From positions 1 through 64,000 of the forward strand of contig NZ_JAUSVB010000005.1 of NCBI RefSeq assembly GCF_030814415.1: 64,000 nucleotides of DNA. Reading direction: 5' to 3'. How positions within the stretch are numbered: the first letter of the stretch is position 1; each line of letters begins with the position of its first letter. The notes under the pieces were generated by a model. The model was not told where the DNA came from and ran no database searches. It saw only the letters and a program-made list of their open reading frames with translations. The stretch comes from Cellulomonas humilata (lineage in GTDB: Bacteria; Actinomycetota; Actinomycetes; Actinomycetales; Cellulomonadaceae). This document shows, in pieces, positions 37,446 through 46,833 of the stretch. Made by a program: the position numbers and the translations under genes.

Positions 37446-39302
37446 ATGACGCTCGTCGAGCACTATCCGCCCCTCACGGTCCCGGCTGCGCCCGGTGTGC
37501 ACCGGCACCGTGCGCTGCACTCGTGGGTCGGCGCCGTCGCTGCGCTCACGGAGCCGGACGATGTCGTCTGGGTCGACGGCTCGCCGGAGCAGGCGGCGAC
37601 GCTCGTCGAGGACATGGTCGACGCGGGGACCCTCATCCGGCTCAACGAGGAGCTGCGGCCGAACAGCTTCCTCGCGCGCTCCGACCCGTCCGACGTCGCC
37701 CGCGTCGAGGACCGCACCTTCATCTGCTCGGTCGACGCCGACGACGCCGGACCCACCAACCACTGGCGCGAGCCGCACGTCATGCGCGCCGAGCTGGCGG
37801 GGGTGTTCGCCGGCTCGATGCGCGGCCGGACCATGTACGTCGTCCCGTTCTCGATGGGCCCGCTGGGCGGACCGATCTCGCAGCTGGGCGTGCAGGTCAC
37901 CGACTCGCCGTACGTCGTCGTGAGCATGCGCGTCATGACGCGCGTGGGGACGCCGGTCCTGGACCTGCTCGGGCCCGACGGCGACTTCGTCCCCGCGGTG
38001 CACTCCGTCGGCGCGCCGCTCGGCCCCGGGGACGACGACGTCCCGTGGCCGTGCAACCCCACGAAGTACATCGTCCACTTCCCCGAGACCCGGGAGATCT
38101 GGTCGTACGGCTCGGGCTACGGCGGCAACGCGCTGCTGGGCAAGAAGTGCTTCGCGCTGCGGATCGCGTCGGTCATGGCACGCGACGAGGGCTGGCTCGC
38201 CGAGCACATGCTCGTGCTGCGGGTGACCTCGCCGACCGGGACGGTGTCGCACGTCGCGGCCGCGTTCCCGTCCGCGTGCGGCAAGACCAACCTTGCGATG
38301 CTCCAGCCGACCATCCCGGGCTGGAAGGTCGAGACGATCGGCGACGACATCGCGTGGCTGCGTCCCGGCGGGCCCGGGACCGACGGGCGGCTGCGGGCGA
38401 TCAACCCCGAGGCCGGGTTCTTCGGCGTCGCCCCCGGCACCGGCGAGGCCACCAACCCCGCCGCCATCGCGACCCTGTCGCACGACGTCATCTTCACGAA
38501 CGTCGCCCTCACCGACGAGGGGGACGTGTGGTGGGAGGGCCTGACCGACACCCCGCCGGACCACCTGACCGACTGGCGGGGCGACGACTGGACCCCCGCG
38601 TCCGAGACGCCGGCCGCCCACCCGAACAGCCGGTTCACGGTGGCCGCCGAGCAGTGCCCGACGATCGCCGACTCGTGGGACTCGCCCGAGGGGGTGGCCA
38701 TCGACGCGATCTGGTTCGGCGGTCGGCGGGCCACCAACGTGCCGCTGGTCGCCCAGGCGCGGAGCTGGTCGCACGGGGTGTTCCTGGGCGCGACGATCGC
38801 GTCCGAGCAGACCGCCGCCGCGGAGGGACCCGTCGGGACGCTGCGTCGCGACCCCTTCGCCATGCTCCCGTTCTGCGGCTACAACATGGCCGACCACTGG
38901 GGCCACTGGCTCCGGCTCGGCGCGCAGCTGTCCGCCCGCGGCATCCCCCTGCCGGCGATCTTCGGCGTCAACTGGTTCCGCAAGGGTGCCGACGGGTCCT
39001 ACCTCTGGCCGGGGTTCGGGGAGAACGCCCGGGTGCTGGCCTGGGCGCTGCAGCGGCTCGACGGGTCGGTGGAGGGGGCCGACTCGCCGATCGGGGTGCT
39101 GCCCGCGGAGGGTGAGCTGAACCTCGACGGGCTGAACCTGCCGACGACCGCCCTGGAGCAGCTGCTCGCGGTCGACCCCGCGGCCTGGCTGGCCGAGTGC
39201 GACCTGACCGAGGAGTTCTTCGCGCGGTTCGGGGACCGGCTCCCGCTGGCGATGGTCGACGAGCTGGACGCCCTGCGGGCACGGCTCCGCGCCGCCGGCT
39301 GA
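37446..39302 (+). CDS. pckG: Phosphoenolpyruvate carboxykinase (GTP)
   Basis: This enzyme converts oxaloacetate and GTP to phosphoenolpyruvate, the entry step of gluconeogenesis. At 618 residues it has the GTP-class length and motifs: the P-loop [12 protein letters not shown] near residue 275, GDDIAW for metal binding, WFGGRR and [11 protein letters not shown] 37446 follows GGAGG. A frame open 11 codons upstream lacks a ribosome site. GTP-type PEPCK is usual in Actinobacteria. Confidence 0.97.
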   Translation: MTLVEHYPPLTVPAAPGVHRHRALHSWVGAVAALTEPDDVVWVDGSPEQAATLVEDMVDAGTLIRLNEELRPNSFLARSDPSDVARVEDRTFICSVDADDAGPTNHWREPHVMRAELAGVFAGSMRGRTMYVVPFSMGPLGGPISQLGVQVTDSPYVVVSMRVMTRVGTPVLDLLGPDGDFVPAVHSVGAPLGPGDDDVPWPCNPTKYIVHFPETREIWSYGSGYGGNALLGKKCFALRIASVMARDEGWLAEHMLVLRVTSPTGTVSHVAAAFPSACGKTNLAMLQPTIPGWKVETIGDDIAWLRPGGPGTDGRLRAINPEAGFFGVAPGTGEATNPAAIATLSHDVIFTNVALTDEGDVWWEGLTDTPPDHLTDWRGDDWTPASETPAAHPNSRFTVAAEQCPTIADSWDSPEGVAIDAIWFGGRRATNVPLVAQARSWSHGVFLGATIASEQTAAAEGPVGTLRRDPFAMLPFCGYNMADHWGHWLRLGAQLSARGIPLPAIFGVNWFRKGADGSYLWPGFGENARVLAWALQRLDGSVEGADSPIGVLPAEGELNLDGLNLPTTALEQLLAVDPAAWLAECDLTEEFFARFGDRLPLAMVDELDALRARLRAAG

Positions 39303-39357
39303 GCCCGCACCGGTCGCCGGGCGCGCCGTCGGGGCGCGGCCGGTAGGCTCCCGGCCC

Positions 39358-40662
39358 GTGAAGATCCTCGTCGTCGGCACCGGTGCCCGTGAGCACGCGC
39401 TGGTGCGCGCGCTGTCCCTCGATCCGGCGGTCACCGCGCTGCACGCCGCCCCGGGCAACCCCGGCATCGGGTCGCTCGCGACGCTGCACGCCGTCGACCA
39501 GCTCGACGGGACCGCCGTCGCGGCACTCGCCACGAGCCTGGACGCGGACCTCGTCGTCGTCGGGCCCGAGGCACCGCTCGTCGCGGGCGTCGCCGACGCG
39601 GTCCGGGCCGTGGGGATCCCCGTCTTCGGCCCGTCCGCCGCGGGCGCCCGGCTCGAGGGCTCCAAGGCGTTCGCCAAGGAGGTCATGGCCGCCGCTGGCG
39701 TCCCCACCGCCGAGCCGCGGGTGGCGACGACGATCGAGGAGGCCGCCGCGGGTCTCGACGCGTTCGGTGCCCCGTACGTGGTCAAGGACGACGGGCTCGC
39801 CGCGGGCAAGGGCGTCGTCGTGACCCACGACCGCGCCGAGGCGCTGGCCCACGCGCAGGCGTGCCTTGCCAAGCCCGACGGCCGCATCGTCATCGAGGAC
39901 TACCTCGACGGACCCGAGATCTCGCTGTTCGTCCTGTCCGACGGCATCGACGTGGTGCCGCTGGTCCCCGCGCAGGACTTCAAGCGCGCGCACGACGGCG
40001 ACGAGGGCCCCAACACCGGCGGCATGGGCGCGTACTCGCCGCTGCCGTGGGCACCCGCGGACCTGGTCGACGAGGTCGTCGAGCGCGTCGCGCGCCCGAC
40101 GATCGCCGAGATGGCCCGCCGCGGCACCCCCTTCTCCGGTGTCCTGTACGTCGGGCTCGCGCTCACGTCGTCCGGGCTGAAGGTCGTCGAGTTCAACGCC
40201 CGCTTCGGGGATCCCGAGACGCAGGTCGTGCTGGCCCGGCTGGAGACGCCGCTGGCCGCGGTGCTGCTCGCCTCCGCGACGGGGACGCTCGGCACCCTGC
40301 CCCCGCTGCGGTGGCGCGACGACGCGGCGGTGACGGTCGTCATCGCCTCGGGCGGGTACCCGGGCGCCGTCCGCTCCGGAGACCCCATCACGGGGACCGA
40401 GGACGCCGAGGCGATCCCCGGCGTGCACGTCCTGCACGCCGGCACGGCCCTGCATCTCAATGCCGCATCCGACGACGACGACGCGATCGACGGCGCGCAC
40501 CTCGTCTCCGCGGGTGGTCGCGTGCTGTCCGTCGTCGGCGTCGGCCCCGACCTGCACGCCGCCCGCGCCGCCGCCTACGCGGGTGTGCAGCAGATCGAGC
40601 TGCCGTTCTCGCACCACCGCTCGGACATCGCCGCGGCCGTTGCGGACGTCCCACTCGTCTGA
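39358..40662 (+). CDS. purD: Phosphoribosylamine-glycine ligase
   Basis: This ATP-grasp enzyme makes glycinamide ribonucleotide, step two of purine synthesis. The 434-residue protein has the N-terminal GTGAREHAL motif and the ATP-grasp segment [28 protein letters not shown] and [11 protein letters not shown] follow. TAGGCT (39344-39349) with an 8-nt gap precedes the GTG, fitting a leaderless mRNA. purC lies two genes downstream. Confidence 0.97.
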   Translation: MKILVVGTGAREHALVRALSLDPAVTALHAAPGNPGIGSLATLHAVDQLDGTAVAALATSLDADLVVVGPEAPLVAGVADAVRAVGIPVFGPSAAGARLEGSKAFAKEVMAAAGVPTAEPRVATTIEEAAAGLDAFGAPYVVKDDGLAAGKGVVVTHDRAEALAHAQACLAKPDGRIVIEDYLDGPEISLFVLSDGIDVVPLVPAQDFKRAHDGDEGPNTGGMGAYSPLPWAPADLVDEVVERVARPTIAEMARRGTPFSGVLYVGLALTSSGLKVVEFNARFGDPETQVVLARLETPLAAVLLASATGTLGTLPPLRWRDDAAVTVVIASGGYPGAVRSGDPITGTEDAEAIPGVHVLHAGTALHLNAASDDDDAIDGAHLVSAGGRVLSVVGVGPDLHAARAAAYAGVQQIELPFSHHRSDIAAAVADVPLV

Positions 40663-40686
40663 GGAGCGGTACGGCATCATCGCGGG

Positions 40687-41094
40687 ATGGCTACCACCAC
40701 GTTCGTGTACGGCGACGGCGCCTGGGGCGGGGATGCAGCTGTGACCCCGAGCCTGACCATCGAGGTGCAGGACGGCGACATCGCGACCATCGACTACCGA
40801 CCGGCGCCGGACGGGCTCGGCCGGTTCTACCTGGGCTTCCAGCCGCGGGACTTCTTCGACGACCCGGCGGAGAGCGACCCGGTGGATCTCGCGGCCGAGG
40901 CGGAGGCCTTCGCCGAGTGGGCGCTGCTGGTCGGCGCGGTGGATGTCGAGGCCAAGCACGTGCGGCGTCTGCTGGCCGAGGAGCACGTCGACGAGCCGGC
41001 GGACACGTTCGTCGAGGAGACCGTCGAGCGGCTGGTCCGGCTCGTCGGGTTGCCCATCCCGGATGGTCTCGAGGGCGGGGACGACCTCGTCTGA
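40687..41094 (+). CDS. Conserved-looking hypothetical protein between purD and purC
   Basis: I do not recognise this 135-residue acidic protein. It has FVYGDGAWGGDA near the start, YRPAPDGLGRFYLGFQPRDFFDDP in the middle and a helical C-terminus rich in Glu. There is no signal or membrane segment. CATCAT with a 6-nt gap precedes the ATG. Codon use and composition match the neighbours, and it sits tightly between purD (24 bp) and purC (17 bp), so it is probably a real gene. No role can be given. Confidence 0.65.
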   Translation: MATTTFVYGDGAWGGDAAVTPSLTIEVQDGDIATIDYRPAPDGLGRFYLGFQPRDFFDDPAESDPVDLAAEAEAFAEWALLVGAVDVEAKHVRRLLAEEHVDEPADTFVEETVERLVRLVGLPIPDGLEGGDDLV

Positions 41095-41111
41095 TCGGGC
41101 ACACTGTGCCC

Positions 41112-41996
41112 GTGACTTCTCACCTCCCTGGCTGGACGCACACCTACTCCGGCAAGGTCCGTGACCTGTACGTGCCGGAGGACCCGTCGCACGGGGACGT
41201 CGTCCTCGTCGTCGCCAGCGACCGGGTCTCCGCGTTCGACCACGTGCTCGACCCCGGCATCCCCGGCAAGGGCGTCGTCCTGACGCAGCTGAGCCTGTGG
41301 TGGTTCGAGCAGCTGGCGGACCTGGTGCCCAACCACGTGGTGTCGACGGACGTCCCGGCGCAGGTCGCCGGGCGCGCGATGATCTGCCGCCGCCTGGACA
41401 TGTTCCCCGTCGAGTGCGTCGCGCGCGGGTACCTCACCGGGTCGGGGCTCGCGGAGTACCGGGTGTCCGGCTCGGTGACCGGGATCGCGCTGCCCGCGGG
41501 GCTGGTGGACGGCTCGCGGCTGCCGGAGCCGATCTTCACCCCGGCCAGGAAGGCCGAGCTGGGGGAGCACGACGAGAACGTGCCGTTCGAGGCCGTGGTC
41601 GCGACCGTCGGTGCCGACACGGCGGAGTCGCTGCGGGCGCTGACCCTGGCGGTGTACGGGCGGGCCGAGGCGATCGCGCGCGAGCGCGGCGTGATCCTGG
41701 CCGACACCAAGCTGGAGTTCGGCACCGACCCGACGACCGGCGCGATCACCCTGGGCGACGAGGTGCTGACCCCCGACTCCTCGCGGTTCTGGCCGGCTGA
41801 CCTGTGGCAGCCCGGGCGTGCGCAGGCCAGCTTCGACAAGCAGTTCGTCCGGGACTGGCTCACGTCGTCGGCGTCCGGGTGGGACCGCGCCTCCGACTCG
41901 CCGCCGCCGAGCCTGCCCTCGGACGTCGTCGGGCGCACGCGCGACCGGTACCTCGAGGCGTACGAGCGACTGACGGGAACGCCGCTGCCGGTGTGA
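41112..41996 (+). CDS. purC: Phosphoribosylaminoimidazole-succinocarboxamide synthase
   Basis: This enzyme joins CAIR and aspartate in purine synthesis. The 294-residue protein has GKVRDLY near the start, ASDRVSAFD, ECVARGYLTGSG, LADTKLEFG and the C-terminal SFDKQFVRDWL. CACACT with a 6-nt gap precedes GTG 41112. A GTG two codons earlier (41106) is an in-frame alternative. Confidence 0.97.
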   Translation: MTSHLPGWTHTYSGKVRDLYVPEDPSHGDVVLVVASDRVSAFDHVLDPGIPGKGVVLTQLSLWWFEQLADLVPNHVVSTDVPAQVAGRAMICRRLDMFPVECVARGYLTGSGLAEYRVSGSVTGIALPAGLVDGSRLPEPIFTPARKAELGEHDENVPFEAVVATVGADTAESLRALTLAVYGRAEAIARERGVILADTKLEFGTDPTTGAITLGDEVLTPDSSRFWPADLWQPGRAQASFDKQFVRDWLTSSASGWDRASDSPPPSLPSDVVGRTRDRYLEAYERLTGTPLPV

Positions 41997-42034
41997 TGTT
42001 TCGCTCACCCCCGACAGGGGAGGGGTGCCGCAGG

Positions 42035-42053
42035 AGAGGTTAGGCTTGCCTCA
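42035..42053. promoter_or_regulatory. DtxR/IdeR iron box
   Basis: The 19 bp agree with the DtxR/IdeR operator consensus at 14 positions, including the central AGGTTAGGCT. It lies about 60 bp upstream of the siderophore-binding protein gene. Iron-loaded DtxR should shut the operon off. Confidence 0.75.
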
Positions 42054-42110
42054 TTCTGACGTCGCCCGCTTCGCCGAGGTGGCAGTCCCCGAACGAATGG
42101 GAGCACCTCC

Positions 42111-43145
42111 GTGCGCATCGCCCGTCGCGCGGCAGCAGTGGCATCCGTCGCTGCCGTCGCCCTCACTCTCACTGCCTGCGCCGGCGCGGCCGAGTCCGCC
42201 GACGAGCCCACCGCGAGCGCGTCCTCCGACAGCATCTTCCCCGTGTCGATCGACTCGACGCTCGGCACGGCCGAGATCGAGAAGAAGCCCGAGCGCGTCG
42301 TGACGCTCGGCTGGGGCGCTGCTGACATCGCGTTCTCGCTGGGCACCGTGCCGGTCGGGATCGAGGAGGACACCTGGGGCGGCGACGCCGACGGGTACCA
42401 GCCGTGGTTCCGCGACGCGGTCGAGGACGAGGGCGCCGAGCTGCCCGAGACCATCGCGATGTACCCCGAGCTGGACGTCGACGCGATCATCGCGCTCGAG
42501 CCCGACCTCGTGCTCGCCCCGCAGTCGGGTCTGGAGCAGGACGTGTTCGACCAGCTCTCCGCGTTCGTCCCCGTGGTCGCCTACCCCGGTGAGCCCTGGC
42601 AGACCTCGCTCGAGGACCAGGTGAACATCGCCGCCGAGGCGCTGGGCGTCCCGGAGAAGGCGGACCCGCTCCTCGCGGAGCGCCAGGCCGCGATCGACAC
42701 CGCTGCCGAGGAGAACCCCGAGCTGTCCGGGCTGACGTTCGCCTACGTCTACGGCGGCGACCAGCCGGGTGCCCTGTCGGTGTACCTGCCCGGTGACCCG
42801 CGCGTCGAGCTGCTCACCGGTCTCGGCCTCGAGCTCGCCCCGTCCGTCTCGACGCTGTCGGCCTCGCCCGGGACGTTCGTGAGCACCCTCGGCCTCGAGA
42901 ACGCCGACCAGCTCGACGACGCGGAGCTGCTGTTCACGTGGTTCAACAGCACCGACGAGCAGGCCGCGACCGAGGCCCAGCCGCTCTGGGCGCAGATCCC
43001 GGCGTTCGCGTCCGGTGCCTACGTCCCGATGCTCGACCCGCAGCTGGGCATGGCCGTCTCGGTGGCCACGCCGCTGAGCGTGCCGTGGGCGATCGACGAG
43101 TACGTCCCGCTCATCACCGCCGGCGCGGCGAAGGTCCAGGGCTGA
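42111..43145 (+). CDS. Iron-siderophore ABC transporter substrate-binding lipoprotein
   Basis: This 344-residue FecB/FhuD-type protein has an N-terminal lipoprotein signal (TLTACAG). The class-III binding fold has the usual KKPERVVTLGWGAADIAFSLG start, EPDLVLAPQSG and a C-terminal helix. It presents a ferric siderophore to the permeases encoded next. The GTG start follows GGGAG. An iron box lies upstream. The ligand type cannot be told. Confidence 0.92.
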   Translation: MRIARRAAAVASVAAVALTLTACAGAAESADEPTASASSDSIFPVSIDSTLGTAEIEKKPERVVTLGWGAADIAFSLGTVPVGIEEDTWGGDADGYQPWFRDAVEDEGAELPETIAMYPELDVDAIIALEPDLVLAPQSGLEQDVFDQLSAFVPVVAYPGEPWQTSLEDQVNIAAEALGVPEKADPLLAERQAAIDTAAEENPELSGLTFAYVYGGDQPGALSVYLPGDPRVELLTGLGLELAPSVSTLSASPGTFVSTLGLENADQLDDAELLFTWFNSTDEQAATEAQPLWAQIPAFASGAYVPMLDPQLGMAVSVATPLSVPWAIDEYVPLITAGAAKVQG

Positions 43146-43164
43146 CCGACCTTCACCTCGCGCC

Positions 43165-44199
43165 GTGAGCATCGCCGTCGCCGGAGCCCCGCACGCCACC
43201 CGCGTGCGGGGCTCTCGCGCGCTCGTGCTCGGGCTGGGGCTGGTCGCCGCACTCCTGCTGCTCGTGCTCGTCGTCGGACTGAGCATCGCCGTCGGCGCCA
43301 AGCCTCTGCCCCTGGGCGACGTGTGGTCGGCGTGGCGGAACCCGGACGGGTCGTACGCGTCCACGGTGGTCGCGTCGCGGGTGCCCCGCACGCAGCTCGG
43401 CCTGCTCGTCGGCGCCGCGCTCGCCGTGGCGGGCGTGGTGATCCAGGGCCTGACCCGCAACCCGCTCGGCGACCCGGGGCTGCTCGGCGTGAACGCGGGG
43501 GCGTCGGCGTCGCTCGTGGTCACGGCCGCGGTGCTCGGCGGGGTCGCCGGTCGGACCGTCTGGGCGGCCGTGCCCGGTGCGCTGTTCGCCGCGGGTGCCG
43601 TGTACCTGATCGGGTCCGGGGGTCGACGGGCGACTCCCGTGCGGCTCGTCCTGGCCGGCGCCGCCGTCTCCGCGGTGCTGATCGCGCTCGTCGAGGCCAT
43701 CACCCTGGCCAACCCGACGGTGTTCGACACCTATCGCTCCTGGGTGGTCGGCTCCCTGGCCGGGCGGCCCCCGTCGACCGTCGATGCCGTGCTGCCGTTC
43801 GTCCTCGTGGGCCTCGTCCTGTGCCTGCTGCTCGCCCGGCCGCTCAACGCGCTCGCGCTCGGCGACGAGGCCGCGACCTCCCTCGGGCTGCGCGCCGGCC
43901 GGACCCGGCTGCTCGGCGCCGCCGGCGCGACCCTGCTGTGCGCCGCGGCCGTGGCCGCCGTCGGACCCATCGCCTTCGTCGGGCTGGCCGTGCCGCACGT
44001 CGTGCGCTCGTTCACCGGCTCCGACCACCGCTGGCTCCTGCCGTACTGCCTCGTGCTCGGTCCGGTCCTCCTGCTCGCCGCCGACGTCGTCGGCCGGGTG
44101 GTCGCCCGCCCCGGCGAGCTCCCCGTCGGTGCCGTGACGGCGTTCGTCGGGGCGCCCTTCCTGATCATGGCCGTGCGCCGAGGGCGGGTGGGGCTGTGA
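43165..44199 (+). CDS. FecCD-family siderophore permease 1
   Basis: This 344-residue permease has about nine to ten membrane segments and the FecCD signatures RVPRTQLGLLVGAALAVAG, QGLTRNPLGDPGLLGVNAGA and PIAFVGLAVPHVVR. Its stop overlaps the start of the second permease (GTGA). It pairs with that protein. Confidence 0.94.
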   Translation: MSIAVAGAPHATRVRGSRALVLGLGLVAALLLLVLVVGLSIAVGAKPLPLGDVWSAWRNPDGSYASTVVASRVPRTQLGLLVGAALAVAGVVIQGLTRNPLGDPGLLGVNAGASASLVVTAAVLGGVAGRTVWAAVPGALFAAGAVYLIGSGGRRATPVRLVLAGAAVSAVLIALVEAITLANPTVFDTYRSWVVGSLAGRPPSTVDAVLPFVLVGLVLCLLLARPLNALALGDEAATSLGLRAGRTRLLGAAGATLLCAAAVAAVGPIAFVGLAVPHVVRSFTGSDHRWLLPYCLVLGPVLLLAADVVGRVVARPGELPVGAVTAFVGAPFLIMAVRRGRVGL

Positions 44200-45224
44200 C
44201 CGCCGTCCTGACCCTCGGTCCCGCGGTCGCCGTGCGCTGGCGGCGTCGGCCGGTCGTGGTCTGCATCGTCGCGCTCGTGATCATGCTGGTCACGATGCTC
44301 GTCACGCTGTCTGCGGGGCAACTGGGCATCCCGCTGACGGAGCTGCCCGGGGTTGTCGCCGGTACCGGGTCGCGCGCGCAGGAGTGGGTGCTGTGGACCA
44401 GCCGGCTGCCGCGGCTGCTCGTCGGCGCCGCGGCCGGCGCGGCGTTCGCGGTCTCCGGGGCGATGTTCCAGTCCGTCACGCGCAACCCGCTGGGCAGCCC
44501 CGACGTCATCGGCCTCGGCGCGGGCGCCGCAGCGGGTGCGGCGGCCGCGGGGCTCGTGTGGCCGGGCGTCGTGCCGGTCCCCGTCGGTGCGCTGATCGGT
44601 GCCGGCATCGCGATCGGCGCGGTCTACCTGGGCTCGGGGGCGGGGTTCCGGGCGCCGTTGCGGATGGTCGTCGTCGGCATCGCCGTCGGTGCGATGTCGA
44701 TGGCGTTCGTGCAGCTGGCCCTCGCGCGCGCCACCCGCCAGGACGCGCAGGTGATCTCCGCGTACCTCAACGGCAGCCTCGCCGCGCGGGCCTGGTCCGA
44801 CGTGGTCCTCATCGTCGTCGCGCTCGTGGTGCTGCTGCCCGTCGCGCTCGCCCTGACCCGGCCGATGCAGCTGGTCGAGATGGGCGACGAGGTCGCCGTC
44901 GCGGTCGGCGTCCACGCGGACCGGGTGCGGACCTGGGCGGTGGTGGTCGGCGTGCTGCTCACCGCCGCGGCCGTCACCGTGAGCGGGCCGATCGCGTTCG
45001 TCGCGCTGACCGCACCGCAGATCGCGCGCCGGCTGACCCGGTCGACCGGACCCGGTATGGTCGCCGCCGCGTGCTGCGGTGCCGCGGTGCTCGTCGTCGC
45101 CGACCTGGTCGCCCAGTACGCCGTGCCGGGCGTCGTCTACCCCGTGGGTGTCGTCACCGCCGCGCTCGGCGGCGTGTACCTCGCGTTCCTGCTGGTCCGC
45201 GAGTGGAGGAGGAGTCCCGCGTGA
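44196..45224 (+). CDS. FecCD-family siderophore permease 2
   Basis: This 342-residue permease shows SRLPRLLVGAAAGAAFAVSG, RNPLGSPDVIGLGAGA and GPIAFVALTAPQIARRL. It begins at the GTG overlapping the first permease stop and ends in another GTGA overlap with the ATPase gene. This chain of overlaps shows tight coupling. Confidence 0.94.
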   Translation: MTAVLTLGPAVAVRWRRRPVVVCIVALVIMLVTMLVTLSAGQLGIPLTELPGVVAGTGSRAQEWVLWTSRLPRLLVGAAAGAAFAVSGAMFQSVTRNPLGSPDVIGLGAGAAAGAAAAGLVWPGVVPVPVGALIGAGIAIGAVYLGSGAGFRAPLRMVVVGIAVGAMSMAFVQLALARATRQDAQVISAYLNGSLAARAWSDVVLIVVALVVLLPVALALTRPMQLVEMGDEVAVAVGVHADRVRTWAVVVGVLLTAAAVTVSGPIAFVALTAPQIARRLTRSTGPGMVAAACCGAAVLVVADLVAQYAVPGVVYPVGVVTAALGGVYLAFLLVREWRRSPA

Positions 45225-46033
45225 GCTCTCCCGTACAAGGTTCACCGCTGGAGGCAGAGGGCCTGACCCTCGCCTACGACCAGCTCGTCGTCGCCCAGGA
45301 CCTGTCCGTGCAGATCCCGCGGGCCTCGTTCACCGTGATCATCGGCCCCAACGGCTGCGGCAAGTCGACGCTCCTGCGGGCGCTCGGTCGCACGCTCAAG
45401 CCGCGCGCAGGACGGGTGCTGCTCGAGGGCACCCCGATCTCGACCATGAAGAGCAAGGACGTCGCCCGTCGGCTCGCGCTCCTGCCGCAGAGCCCGATCG
45501 CGCCCGAGTCCATCACCGTCGGGGACCTCGTCGCCCGCGGCCGGTACCCGCACCAGGGGCTCCTGCGGCAGTGGTCGGCCGCCGACGCCCGGGCCGTCGC
45601 GGACGCCCTCGACGCCACCGAGGTCGCCGACCTGCGCGACCGCTACGTCGCCGAGCTGTCCGGCGGTCAGCGGCAGCGGGTCTGGCTCGCCATGGCCCTC
45701 GCGCAGCAGACCGACCTGCTGCTGCTCGACGAGCCGACGACGTTCCTGGACATCGCGCACCAGTTCGAGGTCATGGACCTGTGCGCCCGGCTGCACGAGG
45801 AGGGCCGCACGCTCGTGGCCGTCCTCCACGACCTGAACCAGGCCGCCCGGTACGCCACGCACCTCATCGCGATGAAGGCCGGGGCCGTGGTCGCCGAGGG
45901 GCCGCCGGCCGACGTCGTGACGGAGCCCCTCGTCCGCGAGGTGTTCGGGCTCGCCTGCCGGGTGGTGCCGGACCCGGAGACCGGGACGCCGATGGTCGTG
46001 CCCGCCCGCCGTGACGCGCACGTGCGGCACTAG
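45221..46033 (+). CDS. Siderophore ABC transporter ATPase (FecE/FepC type)
   Basis: This 270-residue ATPase has Walker A GPNGCGKSTLL, signature ELSGGQRQRVWLAMALAQ, Walker B LLLLDEPTTFLD and the switch histidine in VLHDLNQA. It powers the two permeases. The 3' end overlaps the convergent nuclease gene by 4 bp. Confidence 0.96.
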   Translation: MSSPVQGSPLEAEGLTLAYDQLVVAQDLSVQIPRASFTVIIGPNGCGKSTLLRALGRTLKPRAGRVLLEGTPISTMKSKDVARRLALLPQSPIAPESITVGDLVARGRYPHQGLLRQWSAADARAVADALDATEVADLRDRYVAELSGGQRQRVWLAMALAQQTDLLLLDEPTTFLDIAHQFEVMDLCARLHEEGRTLVAVLHDLNQAARYATHLIAMKAGAVVAEGPPADVVTEPLVREVFGLACRVVPDPETGTPMVVPARRDAHVRH

Positions 46034-46821
46034 AGGGCGATCTGCGCCACCGCGGTCAGCGGCAGCCAGCGCTCGCGGTCGGCCAGGGCGCCGACAGGGG
46101 CGAGCACGTCGGCGTCGACCAGCGGACCGAGATCGATCCCGGTGAGCTCCTCGACGTCGACGACGGGCACCTGGAACGTGCGGAACGGCCCGAGCTCGGG
46201 CACGCCCACCTGCAGGGTTCGGACGAAGGGCGTCTGGTCGAGCACGAACGCCGTGGCACGCAGGTCCGCGCCGGACGCCCACGCGGCGACCTTCCAGAAC
46301 CTCCGCGGGATCTGGACGCCGCGGTAGACCGGGTCGTCGTCGGCGAGGACAGGCCCGGTGAACACCGAGACCCGGTGCCCGTGCGTCTGGGCGTAGTCGA
46401 GCACGTGGTCCTCGAGGCCGACCCAGAGCAGCTCGCCCTGGTTGAACGCCGAGGCCTGCGGCGCGGCGTTCGGGTACGCGAACGTGTCGAAGTTGGCCTT
46501 CCGGGCGACCACCAGGTCACCCCAGACAGGGTCGCGACGACGCACCAGGTGCCCGCGGTCGAGGTCGTTGCGCGCGTACAGCTCCGGGCCGGCCTGCTCG
46601 TCGGCCGGGACCCGCGGGTCGAGGTGCCAGTCGTCGCCGCGCTCCAGGTTGACCAGCTGTGCACCGTCGATGTTCACCGCCGTCGCCGCCGCCAGTCGTC
46701 GCGCAGGGTCGAGCAGCACCGTGAAGTGCGTCGACGGGAGGGTCCGGACCGTCTGCGCCGGTCTCGGGAGCGGGACGAGCGGACCGAGGAACGTCGGGTC
46801 GTATCCCTCTACGGTGCTCAC
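46030..46821 (-). CDS. DNA/RNA non-specific endonuclease (NUC1/Serratia type)
   Basis: This 263-residue protein has the catalytic DRGH motif in NDLDRGHLVRR near residue 90, a downstream asparagine in ASAFNQGELLW for magnesium and the beta-beta-alpha-metal layout. Family members cleave DNA and RNA. No signal peptide is visible, which is unusual for secreted family members. GTG 46821 abuts the ATG of the opposite-strand amidohydrolase. TACGGT with a 6-nt gap on the minus strand supports that start. No immunity gene is recognised. Confidence 0.85.
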   Translation of the reverse strand: MSTVEGYDPTFLGPLVPLPRPAQTVRTLPSTHFTVLLDPARRLAAATAVNIDGAQLVNLERGDDWHLDPRVPADEQAGPELYARNDLDRGHLVRRRDPVWGDLVVARKANFDTFAYPNAAPQASAFNQGELLWVGLEDHVLDYAQTHGHRVSVFTGPVLADDDPVYRGVQIPRRFWKVAAWASGADLRATAFVLDQTPFVRTLQVGVPELGPFRTFQVPVVDVEELTGIDLGPLVDADVLAPVGALADRERWLPLTAVAQIAL

Positions 46822-46833
46822 ATGCGGACCGTA
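46810..46833. promoter_or_regulatory. Face-to-face -10 elements of the nuclease and amidohydrolase genes
   Basis: TACGGT (46810-46815, plus) and its mirror ACCGTA (46828-46833, TACGGT on minus) are 12 bp apart. Each stands 6 nt from the start codon on its own strand: ATG 46822 on plus, GTG 46821 on minus. Good -35 elements were not found. Confidence 0.5.

Noticed and set aside
36444..39893. 1149-codon minus-strand frame opposite pckG and purD
   Set aside because: Antisense to two certain housekeeping genes, with low-complexity content.
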